Below are positions 8,873-18,240 of a stretch of 64,000 nucleotides of DNA, piece by piece. The notes beneath the pieces were generated by a model that saw nothing but the letters and a program-made list of their open reading frames with translations, was not told the origin of the DNA and searched no databases. The translations under genes and the position numbers were made by a program. Each line of letters opens with the position of its first letter. The first letter of the stretch is position 1. This stretch comes from Gammaproteobacteria bacterium. Lineage in GTDB: Bacteria > Pseudomonadota > Gammaproteobacteria > Pseudomonadales > JAUIET01. The stretch covers positions 1-64,000 of the forward strand of contig JAUIET010000001.1 of NCBI GenBank assembly GCA_030429735.1. Direction: 5' to 3'.

Positions 8873-10372
8873 TTACGCCGGTATTCGAAAGGTTTCCTGA
8901 TTACTGCCATCACCGTCGGCACTGATGGAGTCAAGATGCACATCGAAACCCCACAATCGATGCAAATGCTTTAACACTTCCTCAGTGCTGTCAGCCAAGG
9001 GGCGGCGACGATGCTGGGAGTGGCGCAGGTATAAGGCGCGGTCACCTCTGCGATCAACTTTAACCACCTGAATGTTGGGCTCTCTGTCGCCAAGATTGTA
9101 CTGACTGGATAATTTCTCTCGAATAAGCTGATAACCCGCATCATCATGGATAGCACTTATTTCAATTTTATCCTGATGATCGTCATCAAGTACCGCAAAC
9201 AACTTCAGCTCTCGAATCACTTTGGGCGACAGGAATTGCAGAATGAAACTTTCATCTTTGAAGTTGCGCATCGCAAAATCAAGCGTTTTTATCCAATCTG
9301 AACCCGCGATATCCGGAAACCAGCGCTTGTCTTCGTCATCGGGGTTTTCGCAAATACGACGAATATCAGTCATCATTTTGAAACCCAGCGTGTACGGATT
9401 GATACCGGAGTAATAAGGGCTGTCGTAGGAAGGCTGGGTTAGTACGTTGGCGTGAGACTGCAAAAACTCCAGCATAAACCCTTCGTCCACCAGACCACGG
9501 TCGTACATGGTATTGAGTATGGTGTAGTGCCAGAATGTTGCCCAACCCTCATTCATCACCTGGGTCTGGCGCTGCGGGTAGAAGTACTGGGCAATCTTGC
9601 GCACGATTCGAATCAGCTCGCGGTGCCAGGGTTCAAGCAGCGGTGCATTCTTTTCAAGAAAGTACAATAAGTTCTCTTCGGGCTCTTTGGGAAAGCTTGG
9701 ACCTATGTCTGCTTTGCGTCGGTCTTCTTTTACTGGAATTGTGCGCCATAGATCGTTCACTTGCTGCTGTAGAATTTCCTCGCGCTCTTTCTGGCGTTGT
9801 TTTTCCTCCGCAACGGAAACAGGGTACGGTCGTTTGTACCGATCTACGCCATGATTCATCAACGCGTGGCAACTGTCGAGTATCGCTTCTACTTCAGCAA
9901 CACCATGCCGCTCTTCTTGCTGGGCAATGTAGTTTCGCGCAAACAGCAGGTAGTCAATAATAGACTCGGCATCAGTCCAGCTACGGAACAGGTAATTACC
10001 TTTAAAGAACGAATTGTGACCATAGCTGGCATGGGCAATCACCAATGCCTGCATCATCATCGTGTTCTCTTCCATTAGGTAGGCTATGCATGGGTCAGAG
10101 TTGATCACAATTTCATACGCCAAGCCCATCTGCCCGCGTTGATAATTTGTTTCCGTGGACAGAAAGTGTTTCCCATAAGACCAATGGTGATAGCCAATCG
10201 GCATGCCGTGTGAGGCATACGCATCCATCATCTGTTCAGAGCTGATGATTTCAATCTGATTCGGGTAGGTGTCCAGGCCGTATTCTGCAGCGATTTTTGC
10301 TATCTCGTGGTCATATTCTCGAATAAGGTCAAACGTCCACTCGGAGCTTGTAGAGATCGGTTCTCGTCTCAT
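8873..10372 (-). CDS. SpoVR family protein (YcgB)
   Basis: A 499-residue SpoVR/YcgB protein. Recognisable family segments are [34 protein letters not shown] (a His-rich conserved segment), and the central PYNLGFKM-like [16 protein letters not shown]. The family was named for a Bacillus cortex-formation gene, but its role in non-sporulating bacteria is unknown. It is the third gene of the conserved prkA-yeaH-spoVR set and overlaps yeaH by four bases (ATGA), so it is almost certainly co-translated. Confidence 0.95.
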   Translation of the reverse strand: MRREPISTSSEWTFDLIREYDHEIAKIAAEYGLDTYPNQIEIISSEQMMDAYASHGMPIGYHHWSYGKHFLSTETNYQRGQMGLAYEIVINSDPCIAYLMEENTMMMQALVIAHASYGHNSFFKGNYLFRSWTDAESIIDYLLFARNYIAQQEERHGVAEVEAILDSCHALMNHGVDRYKRPYPVSVAEEKQRQKEREEILQQQVNDLWRTIPVKEDRRKADIGPSFPKEPEENLLYFLEKNAPLLEPWHRELIRIVRKIAQYFYPQRQTQVMNEGWATFWHYTILNTMYDRGLVDEGFMLEFLQSHANVLTQPSYDSPYYSGINPYTLGFKMMTDIRRICENPDDEDKRWFPDIAGSDWIKTLDFAMRNFKDESFILQFLSPKVIRELKLFAVLDDDHQDKIEISAIHDDAGYQLIREKLSSQYNLGDREPNIQVVKVDRRGDRALYLRHSQHRRRPLADSTEEVLKHLHRLWGFDVHLDSISADGDGSNQETFRIPA

Positions 10373-11628
10373 GCCTCTTTCCTTGAAAACAATTCTCTGA
10401 ATACCGGATAAATATCACTGGCTTCCACAATCTGTTGCATGGCGAAGTGACTCGGAAACTGCTCGCGCACTTGCTCGTAGGCACCCCACAATGCTTGATG
10501 GTCACGCGGCGTTATCTCCACATAAGAGTAGTGTTGAACCATAGGCATGATGGATTCGCACAGTACTTGGTAGCACGTACCGGAATCATCATTCCAGTTA
10601 TCGCCGTCGGAAGCCTGAGCGCCATATACGTTCCACTGATCAGTTGGGTATCGATCCTCAATGATGTCACGCATCATATACAGCGCACTGGACACAATAG
10701 TGCCGCCGGTTTCACGGGAATAGAAAAATTCCTGCTCGTCCACCTCTTTGGCGCTGGTGTGGTGGCGAATGAACACCACATCGGTTTGATCGTAATTTCG
10801 CTGTAAAAACAGATACAATAAAATAAAAAACCGCTTGGCCATGTCTTTGGTGGCCTGATTCATGGAACCCGATACATCCATAAGACAAAACATCACCGCT
10901 TTGGATTTCGGCACCGGGTGCTTTACGTGCAGATTGTATTTGAGATCAAACGTGTCCAGCCACGGCACGCTGTTTACCTTCGCCTGTGATTTTTTTAACT
11001 CTTTGCGCAACGCAACCACTGTTTCGCTGTCGTCATCTTCATCAATAGCATCAAGCTCAGCGTTGATCTCACGAATACGCCGGCGATCCTTTCCGACCAG
11101 AGCGATTCGTCGCGCATGAGCGCTGCGCAGCGAACGCACAATATTAATCTGATTCGGGTTACCCTCCTGACTAAAGCCGGCGCGAACTGTTTTGAACACA
11201 TCGGTACCGGCGAGATGTTGCTTGACCAGATTAGGCAACTCGAGACCGTCAAACATAACGTTCAGGAATTCATCATGCGAAATCTGGAACTGGAACTCGT
11301 CGTCACCCTCTCCCGTGTTGCTGGCTTTTGAACCCTTGCCACCGCCGCTGGAAGGCGGCCGATCAATCTTGTCACCCGCGGCAAACTCCTTGTTGCCAGG
11401 GTGTACTTGCTCGCGTTCGCCGCCCGCGCCCTGACCGAAAACAGGCTCGGACACATCACCCTTGGGTATGCTGATCTTCTCGCCTTTATCAACGTCCGTG
11501 ATTGAACGCTTATTAACGGCTTCTTCGACCGCTTTTTTCACGTGCTTTCGATAACGCTCGAGAAACCGCTGCCTGTTTACAGTGCTTTTATGCTTTTGGT
11601 TCAGGCGCCGGTCTATGACATAACTCAT
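10369..11628 (-). CDS. yeaH: DUF444 family protein YeaH
   Basis: A 419-residue DUF444/YeaH protein. It starts [20 protein letters not shown], as the family does, and has a von Willebrand A-like core including the metal-ion-dependent adhesion site [17 protein letters not shown] Gly/Ser-rich linker lies around residues 65-105. It is between prkA and spoVR, which in enterobacteria and pseudomonads are co-expressed under stress or starvation. It probably partners the PrkA kinase; the biochemical role is not established. Confidence 0.95.
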   Translation of the reverse strand: MSYVIDRRLNQKHKSTVNRQRFLERYRKHVKKAVEEAVNKRSITDVDKGEKISIPKGDVSEPVFGQGAGGEREQVHPGNKEFAAGDKIDRPPSSGGGKGSKASNTGEGDDEFQFQISHDEFLNVMFDGLELPNLVKQHLAGTDVFKTVRAGFSQEGNPNQINIVRSLRSAHARRIALVGKDRRRIREINAELDAIDEDDDSETVVALRKELKKSQAKVNSVPWLDTFDLKYNLHVKHPVPKSKAVMFCLMDVSGSMNQATKDMAKRFFILLYLFLQRNYDQTDVVFIRHHTSAKEVDEQEFFYSRETGGTIVSSALYMMRDIIEDRYPTDQWNVYGAQASDGDNWNDDSGTCYQVLCESIMPMVQHYSYVEITPRDHQALWGAYEQVREQFPSHFAMQQIVEASDIYPVFRELFSRKEA

Positions 11629-11685
11629 CCGTGCTCTCCAATACAGCCAGATCGCTGGCCCGACATCAGGCCAGCATTTCAGGGA

Positions 11686-13608
11686 CTACTGCGACTTTCT
11701 GACGCGAACATACCATTCTGACAACAGGCGAACCTGCTTTTCCGTATAACCTCGCTCAACCATTCGCTTGACGAATTCGCTGTGCTTGGTTTGCTCGTCA
11801 TTACTGGCTTTCGTATTGAAAGAAATAACAGGCAGCAATTCTTCGGTATTGGAAAACATTTTTTTCTCAATCACCGTGCGCAATTTCTCATAGCTGACCC
11901 AGTTTGGATTGTTGCCTTGATTGTTGGCACGCGCGCGTAACACAAAGTTAACAACTTCGTTGCGGAAATCTTTCGGGTTACTGATACCTGTAGGCTTCTC
12001 TATTTTTTCGAGCTCCTCATTCAGCGCAGCGCGATCAAGAATCTCACCCGTCTCGGGGTCACGAAATTCCTGATCCTGAATCCAGAAGTCTGCATAGGTG
12101 ACATAGCGGTCAAATATATTCTGGCCATACTCGGAATAAGACTCCAGGTAAGCGGTTTGAATCTCTTTGCCGATAAACTCAACGTATCTTGGTGTAATGT
12201 ACTCCTTCAGACAACGCAGATATCGGTCGCTAATTTCCTGAGGGAATTGCTCCTGCTCTATTTGTTGCTCCAGCACGTAGAACAAGTGAACAGGGTTGGC
12301 CGATACTTCAGTGGCGTCGAAGTTAAATACCTTGGACAGAATTTTGAAGGCAAAACGCGTGGACAGACCACTCATACCTTCATTGACACCCGCCATGTCA
12401 CGATATTCTTGTATCGACTTGCTCTTGGGATCGGTATCTTTCAGGTTTTCACCATCGTAGATGCGCATTTTCGAATACACACTGGAATTCTCCGGTTCAA
12501 CCAATCGGGACAACACCGTAAATTGAGCCAAGGACTCGAGTGTATCTGGCGCGCAAGGCGCATCGGCCAGCGAGCTGTTCGCCAACAATTTACCGTAGAT
12601 GTTGGTCTCTTCTGTCACCCTTAAGCAATAGGGCACTTTAACAATGCTTACCCGGTCTATGAACGCTTCGTTGTTTTTGTTGTTCCGAAATGTTTGCCAC
12701 TCGCTTTCGTTCGAGTGAGCAAGGATTATTCCATCAAACGGAATAGCCGCCAGCCCTTCAGTGCTATTGAAGTTTCCTTCTTGAGTAGCCGTCAGCAAGG
12801 GGTGCAATACTTTGATCGGCGCTTTGAACATTTCAACAAATTCAAGCAAACCCTGGTTGGACCGGCACAGGCCACCGGAGAAGCTGTAGGCGTCGGGATC
12901 GTTTTGCGGATATTCCTCCAGCTTGCGAATATCCACCTTGCCCACCAGCGCAGAAATATCCTGATTGTTTTCATCACCAGGTTCAGTTTTGGATATAGCC
13001 ACCTGGTCCAATATGGACGGGTACAACTTGACCACCCTGAATTTGCTGATATCGCCACCGTACTCATGCAATCGCTTGGTGGCCCAGGGCGATTTTATTG
13101 AACGCAGATAACGATCGGGAATACCGTATTCCTGACTTAATATTTCACCATCCTCGCTGGGGTCAAACAAGCCAAGCGGTGACTCGTAAACGGGTGAGCC
13201 TTTAATCGCATAGATTGGCTCTTTCTGCATCAACTCTTTGAGTTTTTCTGCGAGCGAAGACTTGCCACCCCCAACCGGGCCTAATAAATACAATATCTGC
13301 TTACGCTCTTCGAGGCCTTGAGCGGCGTGACGAAAGAACGACACAATCTGTTCAATGGCCTCTTCCATTCCATAAAAATCAGCAAACGCTTCATATCGCT
13401 TAATAATCTTGTTAGAGAATATTCTGCTAAGCCGTGGATCTGTAGATGTATCTATAAACTCCGGGTCACCAATGGCTTTCAGCATACGCTCAGCGGGACT
13501 GGCATACACGCTTGGATCCTCTTTACAGAGGTGTAAATAATCTTCTAACGAAAGCTCCGTTTCCTGAGTGGCGACGTAGCGGTCTATGTATCGGTTGAAA
13601 ATGCTCAT
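11686..13608 (-). CDS. prkA: PrkA family serine protein kinase (YeaG)
   Basis: AAA+-like serine protein kinase of the PrkA/YeaG family. The N-terminal AAA-like part has a Walker A (LLGPVGGGKSSLAEKL), and the C-terminal part carries the PrkA kinase region with the family's HPLLTATQEGNF segment. The start chosen is the Met of MSIFNRYIDRYVATQ (640 residues, E. coli YeaG 644), with GGAGAG upstream; the frame opens 24 codons earlier without family similarity. It leads the prkA-yeaH-spoVR operon, which in E. coli responds to nitrogen starvation and stress. No clear sigma-54 or sigma-S promoter was recognised upstream. Confidence 0.95.
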   Translation of the reverse strand: MSIFNRYIDRYVATQETELSLEDYLHLCKEDPSVYASPAERMLKAIGDPEFIDTSTDPRLSRIFSNKIIKRYEAFADFYGMEEAIEQIVSFFRHAAQGLEERKQILYLLGPVGGGKSSLAEKLKELMQKEPIYAIKGSPVYESPLGLFDPSEDGEILSQEYGIPDRYLRSIKSPWATKRLHEYGGDISKFRVVKLYPSILDQVAISKTEPGDENNQDISALVGKVDIRKLEEYPQNDPDAYSFSGGLCRSNQGLLEFVEMFKAPIKVLHPLLTATQEGNFNSTEGLAAIPFDGIILAHSNESEWQTFRNNKNNEAFIDRVSIVKVPYCLRVTEETNIYGKLLANSSLADAPCAPDTLESLAQFTVLSRLVEPENSSVYSKMRIYDGENLKDTDPKSKSIQEYRDMAGVNEGMSGLSTRFAFKILSKVFNFDATEVSANPVHLFYVLEQQIEQEQFPQEISDRYLRCLKEYITPRYVEFIGKEIQTAYLESYSEYGQNIFDRYVTYADFWIQDQEFRDPETGEILDRAALNEELEKIEKPTGISNPKDFRNEVVNFVLRARANNQGNNPNWVSYEKLRTVIEKKMFSNTEELLPVISFNTKASNDEQTKHSEFVKRMVERGYTEKQVRLLSEWYVRVRKSQ

Positions 13609-13918
13609 GATCTGAAAACTCTCCACTGCGGGCCCGTTCACTATTGTTATGCGAAACAGTTCACATTTTTGGGCACTCATTAGTAAGAATAGACAGGCTT
13701 TTTTAGAGCGCTAACAAGAAAATTGACGTCAGAAATCCGTCACTGAGGCTTTGGCCGCTTATGCATGGTTTACTGGTGAATTGATTGGGGTTTTATTCAG
13801 CAGTTTGACCATTTCGAAACCGACACGGTCAGAAATAGCTCAGTGTAGGAACTAAACGGAATTACCGAACACCGCTTATAGAAGATGTTCGAATATAAAA
13901 TTCTTGAAAATTTTAATG
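13609..13918. other. Intergenic region between prkA and apaH, AT-rich, no gene
   Basis: About 310 bases with no credible reading frame. It must hold the prkA operon promoter (minus strand) and the 3' end of apaH. An AT-rich weak stem (AAAATT/AATTTT) lies around 13889-13912 just past the apaH stop, and TGACC/GGTCA arms flank about 13800-13830. I saw no convincing sigma-54 consensus. Confidence 0.5.
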
Positions 13919-14731
13919 TTAATTTTTACACGAACAGCTGTGACGCACCCAAGTTTGCAGATTTAGCGCAGTAAGCTTGCCGCCCCATACGCAGCCCGTA
14001 TCCAGCGCATGCACATTTGCAATACCGGTCCGCCCCTGCAATGCAGCCCAATGACCGAATACTATCTGGTACGGTGCCAACTGAGTTAATTCGAACTCAA
14101 ACCAAGGTAAAAAACCTTTTCTGGAGGAGCGCGTACTGGACTTGTCCTTCAGATCTAACACACCACTCGATGTGCAAAATCGCATCCTTGTAAAATAGTT
14201 GGTGATAGTGCGCAAGCGTATCGATTGCGGCGCGTCAGGGTCCCAGGCATCGGGCTGCTCACCATACATTGAGTCGAACAACGTTCGCGGGTGCGAACCG
14301 TGCAGCACCGATTCAACTTCAATAGCGCGAGCTCTTGCTTCTTCAATACCCCAGATTGGGGGAATGCCAGCGTGAACCATAGCTACTTTCGCGTTTTCAT
14401 CCACGTGCAACAGTTTCTGACTTTGCAGCCACGACAACAAAGCGTCGCTGTCTCGGGCACGTAGCACTTTAGCGAACGTATCCTTCTTATTTTTTCTTCT
14501 TGCGCCGGCGGCAACAGCCAGCATATGCAAATCATGGTTACCCAGCACTATTCGACAGTTGTCACGCCTGTCAAACAGGTAACGCAAGGTTTTGAGCGAG
14601 TCGGGACCGCGATTAACTAGATCACCTGCCATCCAAAGCTGATCTTTGTCAGCATTGAAACGAATTTGCTCAAGCAGGCGCTCCAGGGGAGCAAAGCACC
14701 CTTGCAAATCGCCAATCGCCCACGTTGCCAA
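13919..14731 (-). CDS. apaH: Bis(5'-nucleosyl)-tetraphosphatase, symmetrical (ApaH)
   Basis: Hydrolyses diadenosine tetraphosphate to two ADP. The metallophosphoesterase motifs are intact: GDLQGCF, GDLVNRGPDS, LGNHDLHML, then VHAGIPP and the C-terminal FGHWAALQG and LDTGCVWGGKLTAL. At 270 residues it matches the family. It closes the lptD-surA-pdxA-rsmA-apaG-apaH group, 27 bases after apaG, the standard gammaproteobacterial order. Confidence 0.96.
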   Translation of the reverse strand: MATWAIGDLQGCFAPLERLLEQIRFNADKDQLWMAGDLVNRGPDSLKTLRYLFDRRDNCRIVLGNHDLHMLAVAAGARRKNKKDTFAKVLRARDSDALLSWLQSQKLLHVDENAKVAMVHAGIPPIWGIEEARARAIEVESVLHGSHPRTLFDSMYGEQPDAWDPDAPQSIRLRTITNYFTRMRFCTSSGVLDLKDKSSTRSSRKGFLPWFEFELTQLAPYQIVFGHWAALQGRTGIANVHALDTGCVWGGKLTALNLQTWVRHSCSCKN

Positions 14732-14758
14732 TTAAACGATCGCTCCTGGATGCGGCAA

Positions 14759-15148
14759 TTAGTGCAACGCGCTTGGCAATGATAGGGAGAAGGCTGGAAT
14801 GGGTGCATCAAACTCGTCACCCGATTCGCTTCGCATTTGATAACTGCCCTGCATATAGCCGACCGGGGTTTTCAGCACGGTTCCACTGGTGTAGCGATAA
14901 CTCTCTCCCGGTTCAAGAATAGGTTGCTGACCCACAACACCATCTCCGCGCACTTCCAGCACCTCGTCATTAGCGTCTGTAATCTGCCAGTGCCTACTGA
15001 TTAATTGAGCTGTTTCCGTGCCGGCATTGGTAATCGTGATGGTGTACGCAAACACATGCTCGTCATCCTCCGGAGTTGACTGTTCCGGTATGTATTGTGT
15101 TACCACCCGAATTTCGATGTCGTGATGACTGCTTTTTTCATCATTCAT
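14759..15148 (-). CDS. apaG: ApaG protein (CorD-like)
   Basis: A 129-residue ApaG-domain protein with an Ig-like fold (YTITITNAGTETAQLISRHW, then GQQPILEPGESYRYTSG and GYMQGSYQM). The start chosen is the Met of MNDEKSSHHDIEIRV, matching family length; the frame is open 37 codons further into rsmA without similarity. Its position between rsmA and apaH is conserved. The biochemical role is uncertain; a link to divalent-cation and Ap4A metabolism has been proposed for the family. Confidence 0.93.
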   Translation of the reverse strand: MNDEKSSHHDIEIRVVTQYIPEQSTPEDDEHVFAYTITITNAGTETAQLISRHWQITDANDEVLEVRGDGVVGQQPILEPGESYRYTSGTVLKTPVGYMQGSYQMRSESGDEFDAPIPAFSLSLPSALH

Positions 15149-15170
15149 AGTGGTGTCCTGTTCGGTTAAC

Positions 15171-15953
15171 TCAGTTGGGCAGCTGATCGAGCAAGGCAAT
15201 AAATTCGCCAACGGCCAATTGCTCAGCTCTGATACCAGGGTCAATACCCGCCTGCGCAATCTGCTCTACACTCAAAACATCTCGCAGGTTGTTTCTGATT
15301 GTTTTGCGCCTGGCTGAAAACGCCGCTTTAACAATATACGCCAGCTGCGTTTCTTTTTGCACCGACAATTTGCCGGTTTCCGGTTTTGGTTGCAAGCGAA
15401 CGATAGAAGACATCACCTTTGGCTTAGGTCTGAATGCCGACGGTGGTACAGTCATCAGTCGCTCCACATGGCAATGGTACTGCATCATTACGGATAAACG
15501 ACCATACTCCTTACTACCGGGAACAGCGACCATGCGGTCAACAACTTCCTGCTGAAGCATAAACGTCATATCACTGATAATCCGCCGGGCGACGAGCAAA
15601 TGGAACAACAGTGGAGTGGATATATTGTACGGCAAGTTACCAACAACACGCAGTGGCTGAGCACCCAATTCAACGAGGTTGAACTTTAAGGCGTCAGTTT
15701 CGTGTAGCTCAAATTTGTCAGCGTCGGCAAACTCACGGGTTAGGTCACGGGCCAGATCACGATCAATCTCAAGTGCAATCAAACGCCCTGCAGCAGCCAG
15801 TAGCGGCCGGGTAAGTGCGCCCTGGCCGGGGCCAATTTCGACAATAGTCTCGTCGCTGGCTGGCGAGATAACATTAATTATAGCTTGGATGATATTCGGA
15901 TCGCATAGAAAATTCTGACCAAAACGACGCCGCGCTACGTGTGTCTTGCTCAT
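15171..15953 (-). CDS. rsmA: 16S rRNA (adenine1518-N6/adenine1519-N6)-dimethyltransferase RsmA
   Basis: Dimethylates two adjacent adenines in the 3' hairpin of 16S rRNA (KsgA). Motifs are ARRRFGQNFL at the N-terminus, the SAM-binding IVEIGPGQGALTRPL, and the catalytic motif IV NLPYNIS. The start chosen is the Met of MSKTHVARRRFGQNF, overlapping the pdxA stop by four bases; the frame extends 13 residues upstream inside pdxA. It has 260 residues, slightly shorter than E. coli (273). Confidence 0.96.
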   Translation of the reverse strand: MSKTHVARRRFGQNFLCDPNIIQAIINVISPASDETIVEIGPGQGALTRPLLAAAGRLIALEIDRDLARDLTREFADADKFELHETDALKFNLVELGAQPLRVVGNLPYNISTPLLFHLLVARRIISDMTFMLQQEVVDRMVAVPGSKEYGRLSVMMQYHCHVERLMTVPPSAFRPKPKVMSSIVRLQPKPETGKLSVQKETQLAYIVKAAFSARRKTIRNNLRDVLSVEQIAQAGIDPGIRAEQLAVGEFIALLDQLPN

Positions 15954-16939
15954 GTTGATGCGTTGTTTTTCGGGCTCATCGCAATCGCGCAATCAATCGC
16001 GTACCGAAGACTGCCAGCGTTTGCCTTGCCACTGCCAGCGATGTCCAGCGCAGTCCCATGATCTACCGAGGTTCTGATCATTGGCAGCCCAAGTGTTACA
16101 TTCACCACTTCACCGAAGCTGAGTGCTTTGATGACGGGTAAACCCTGGTCGTGATACATCGCCAGAATGGCATCAGCTTGTTGCAGCGAAGCGGGCGTAA
16201 ACGCGGTGTCGGCAGGCAAAGGGCCGACAAGCCGCACACCGGCGGCTCTAAATTCTTTACATACCGGTTCAATGAATTCGATTTCCTCACGACCCAAATG
16301 ACCTTGCTCACCGGCGTGAGGATTTAGACCGCAGACTAGAATGACCGGGTCTGGCTCTGCAAAACGCTGTTTGAGCTCTGCATGCAATATACGAATGTGT
16401 TGGACTAAGCGATCACGGGTAATTGCGCCAGCCACATCCCGCAAGGGCAGGTGAGTGGTCACCAGGGCAACTCGCAGTTGCTCGCTGGCGAGCATCATAA
16501 CCACGGTATCAGTTGCCGTTTTCTCAGCCAGATACTCTGTATGGCCGCTGAACTTATACCCGGCGTCTATGATTGAGGCTTTGTTTATTGGCCCAGTGAC
16601 CAGCGCACTGGCCCGCGCCTGCAGGCAGGCGGCCACTGCATGATCCAGACAAGACAGCACGTATGAGGCATTAGCGGGGTCGGCAACGCCAATCTTTGCC
16701 GGAACGGGCATCGTGATCGGCAGTATTGTCAATTCACCAGCCGCCAGCGCAAACGGTGGCTGATCCAGGTCGATAACGCGCAATGTGAGTGGCAGGTTCA
16801 AATGCGCGGCGCGATCAGCAAGCAAGGCCGGATCGGCTACCGCGCAAATCTGATGGCTGTTGGGGTGTTGCGCAATCGCGCAGATGATATCCGGTCCAAT
16901 GCCGCCCGGCTCACCCGGCGTTACCAGGATTCTGTGCAC
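15950..16939 (-). CDS. pdxA: 4-hydroxythreonine-4-phosphate dehydrogenase PdxA
   Basis: Pyridoxal phosphate biosynthesis enzyme oxidising 4-phosphohydroxy-L-threonine. Family motifs are ILVTPGEPGGIGPDI at the N-terminus, VTGPINKASI, the metal-binding GHTEYLAEKT, and the C-terminal MYHDQGLPVIKAL and TSVDHGTALDIAG. It has 329 residues, the family norm. It lies two bases after surA and overlaps rsmA by four bases, consistent with one transcript. Confidence 0.96.
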   Translation of the reverse strand: MHRILVTPGEPGGIGPDIICAIAQHPNSHQICAVADPALLADRAAHLNLPLTLRVIDLDQPPFALAAGELTILPITMPVPAKIGVADPANASYVLSCLDHAVAACLQARASALVTGPINKASIIDAGYKFSGHTEYLAEKTATDTVVMMLASEQLRVALVTTHLPLRDVAGAITRDRLVQHIRILHAELKQRFAEPDPVILVCGLNPHAGEQGHLGREEIEFIEPVCKEFRAAGVRLVGPLPADTAFTPASLQQADAILAMYHDQGLPVIKALSFGEVVNVTLGLPMIRTSVDHGTALDIAGSGKANAGSLRYAIDCAIAMSPKNNAST

Positions 16940-16941
16940 GG

Positions 16942-18237
16942 CTACTTTATGTCAACGTAGGCTTCGTCACGAATTTTCTGCAGCCACGCTTCCAGCTCTT
17001 CTTCAAACTTGCGCTGGTAAATGTACTGGCTGGCCTGGTTTTTTACGATACGATCGCTCACATCTTCAGTACGCCGGTCATCCACTCGCAAAATATGCCA
17101 TCCGTATTGGGATTGAAACGGCTGGCTGATCTCCCCTTGTTCAGTACCCAGCATCACTTGCTCGAACTCCGGCACCATCTGACCAGGGTTGGTCCAGCCT
17201 AAATCGCCGCCTTCAGAGGCAGAGCCAATGTCTTCCGAGTGCTGCTTGGCCAGGTCTTCAAAATCAGCCTCACCATTGATCACTTGCTCGCGCAGGCCTG
17301 CAATCTTCGCGCGCGCTTGTTCAACAGTTAGAATTTCCGAAGGTTTGATCAAAATATGGCGCACCAGGGTTTGATCTACCATACGCGCCTCGCCACCGCG
17401 CTGCTGCAGCAACTTTACAATATGCCAGCCGCTACCCGCTTCGACAGGGTCAGCCACGTCGCCCACAGTCAGTTTCGGAACAACCTCGGTGAATATGCTG
17501 GGCAAATCTTCTTTTTTGCGCCAGCCAAGGTCGCCGCCCTGCGCAGCGAACCCCTGGTATTGATTGCTTTGCAGTAAATCTTCAAACGCGCGCCCGGAGC
17601 GCAACTCAGCCACCAAGGCAGCGGCCGCTTCGGCTGCCGCCGCTCGTTGACTGCTACTCATGTCTTCCTCGGCCACAATCATAAAATGGCCAACGCGGTA
17701 GCTGGGCGAGGTCATGATCCGCCCTTCCTCAGAGTTCAGAAAGTTGTCCACTTCACTTTCTGTGATCTGTACACGATTATTCACGTTGCCCTGCTGCACA
17801 CGTTTTAGAATCATTTCCTGGCGAATGTTTTCCCGCATGTCCACATAGGAGCTGCCTTCGGCTTCCAGGGCGGCACGAAATTGCTCCAGTGTCATGCCAT
17901 TGGAGCGGGCGATGTTCTCCACTGCATCATTCAGTGCAGCATCACTGATTCGGACCCCGGCGCGGTCACCCATTTGCAATTGCAAACTCTCAACAATCAT
18001 TCGCTCAAGCACCTGGTGGCGCAATTCATCCGCATCCGGCAGTTCAGCCTGTTGCTTCTGAATATTGGAAGTAACTGCTGCAATACGCATTTGCAGTTCG
18101 CTTTCCATGATGATGTCGTCTTCAACAATCACAGCAACCTTGTCCAACAACTGACTGGCGGCCAGTACCGGAGTGGCTGTGGGCAAAGCCAACAATACGC
18201 ACAGCGCGAAGCGCGCCGACCAAAGTTTATTACTCAT
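16942..18237 (-). CDS. surA: Periplasmic chaperone and peptidyl-prolyl isomerase SurA
   Basis: Outer-membrane-protein chaperone. A Sec signal peptide ends near residue 26 (LPTATPVLAAS). The SurA N-terminal chaperone domain (KVAVIVEDDIIMESELQMRI) follows, then two parvulin domains. The first includes GGDLGWRKKEDLPSIF and GWHIVKLLQQR; the second includes VRHILIKPSEILT and GGDLGWTNPGQMVPEF. The 431-residue length equals the family norm. It sits three bases downstream of lptD, whose product is a SurA client. Confidence 0.96.
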   Translation of the reverse strand: MSNKLWSARFALCVLLALPTATPVLAASQLLDKVAVIVEDDIIMESELQMRIAAVTSNIQKQQAELPDADELRHQVLERMIVESLQLQMGDRAGVRISDAALNDAVENIARSNGMTLEQFRAALEAEGSSYVDMRENIRQEMILKRVQQGNVNNRVQITESEVDNFLNSEEGRIMTSPSYRVGHFMIVAEEDMSSSQRAAAAEAAAALVAELRSGRAFEDLLQSNQYQGFAAQGGDLGWRKKEDLPSIFTEVVPKLTVGDVADPVEAGSGWHIVKLLQQRGGEARMVDQTLVRHILIKPSEILTVEQARAKIAGLREQVINGEADFEDLAKQHSEDIGSASEGGDLGWTNPGQMVPEFEQVMLGTEQGEISQPFQSQYGWHILRVDDRRTEDVSDRIVKNQASQYIYQRKFEEELEAWLQKIRDEAYVDIK

Positions 18238-18240
18238 ATT

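Noticed and set aside
13609-13918. Sigma-54 promoter upstream of prkA
   Set aside because: No TGGCAC-N5-TTGCA-like element was found on the minus strand by eye.
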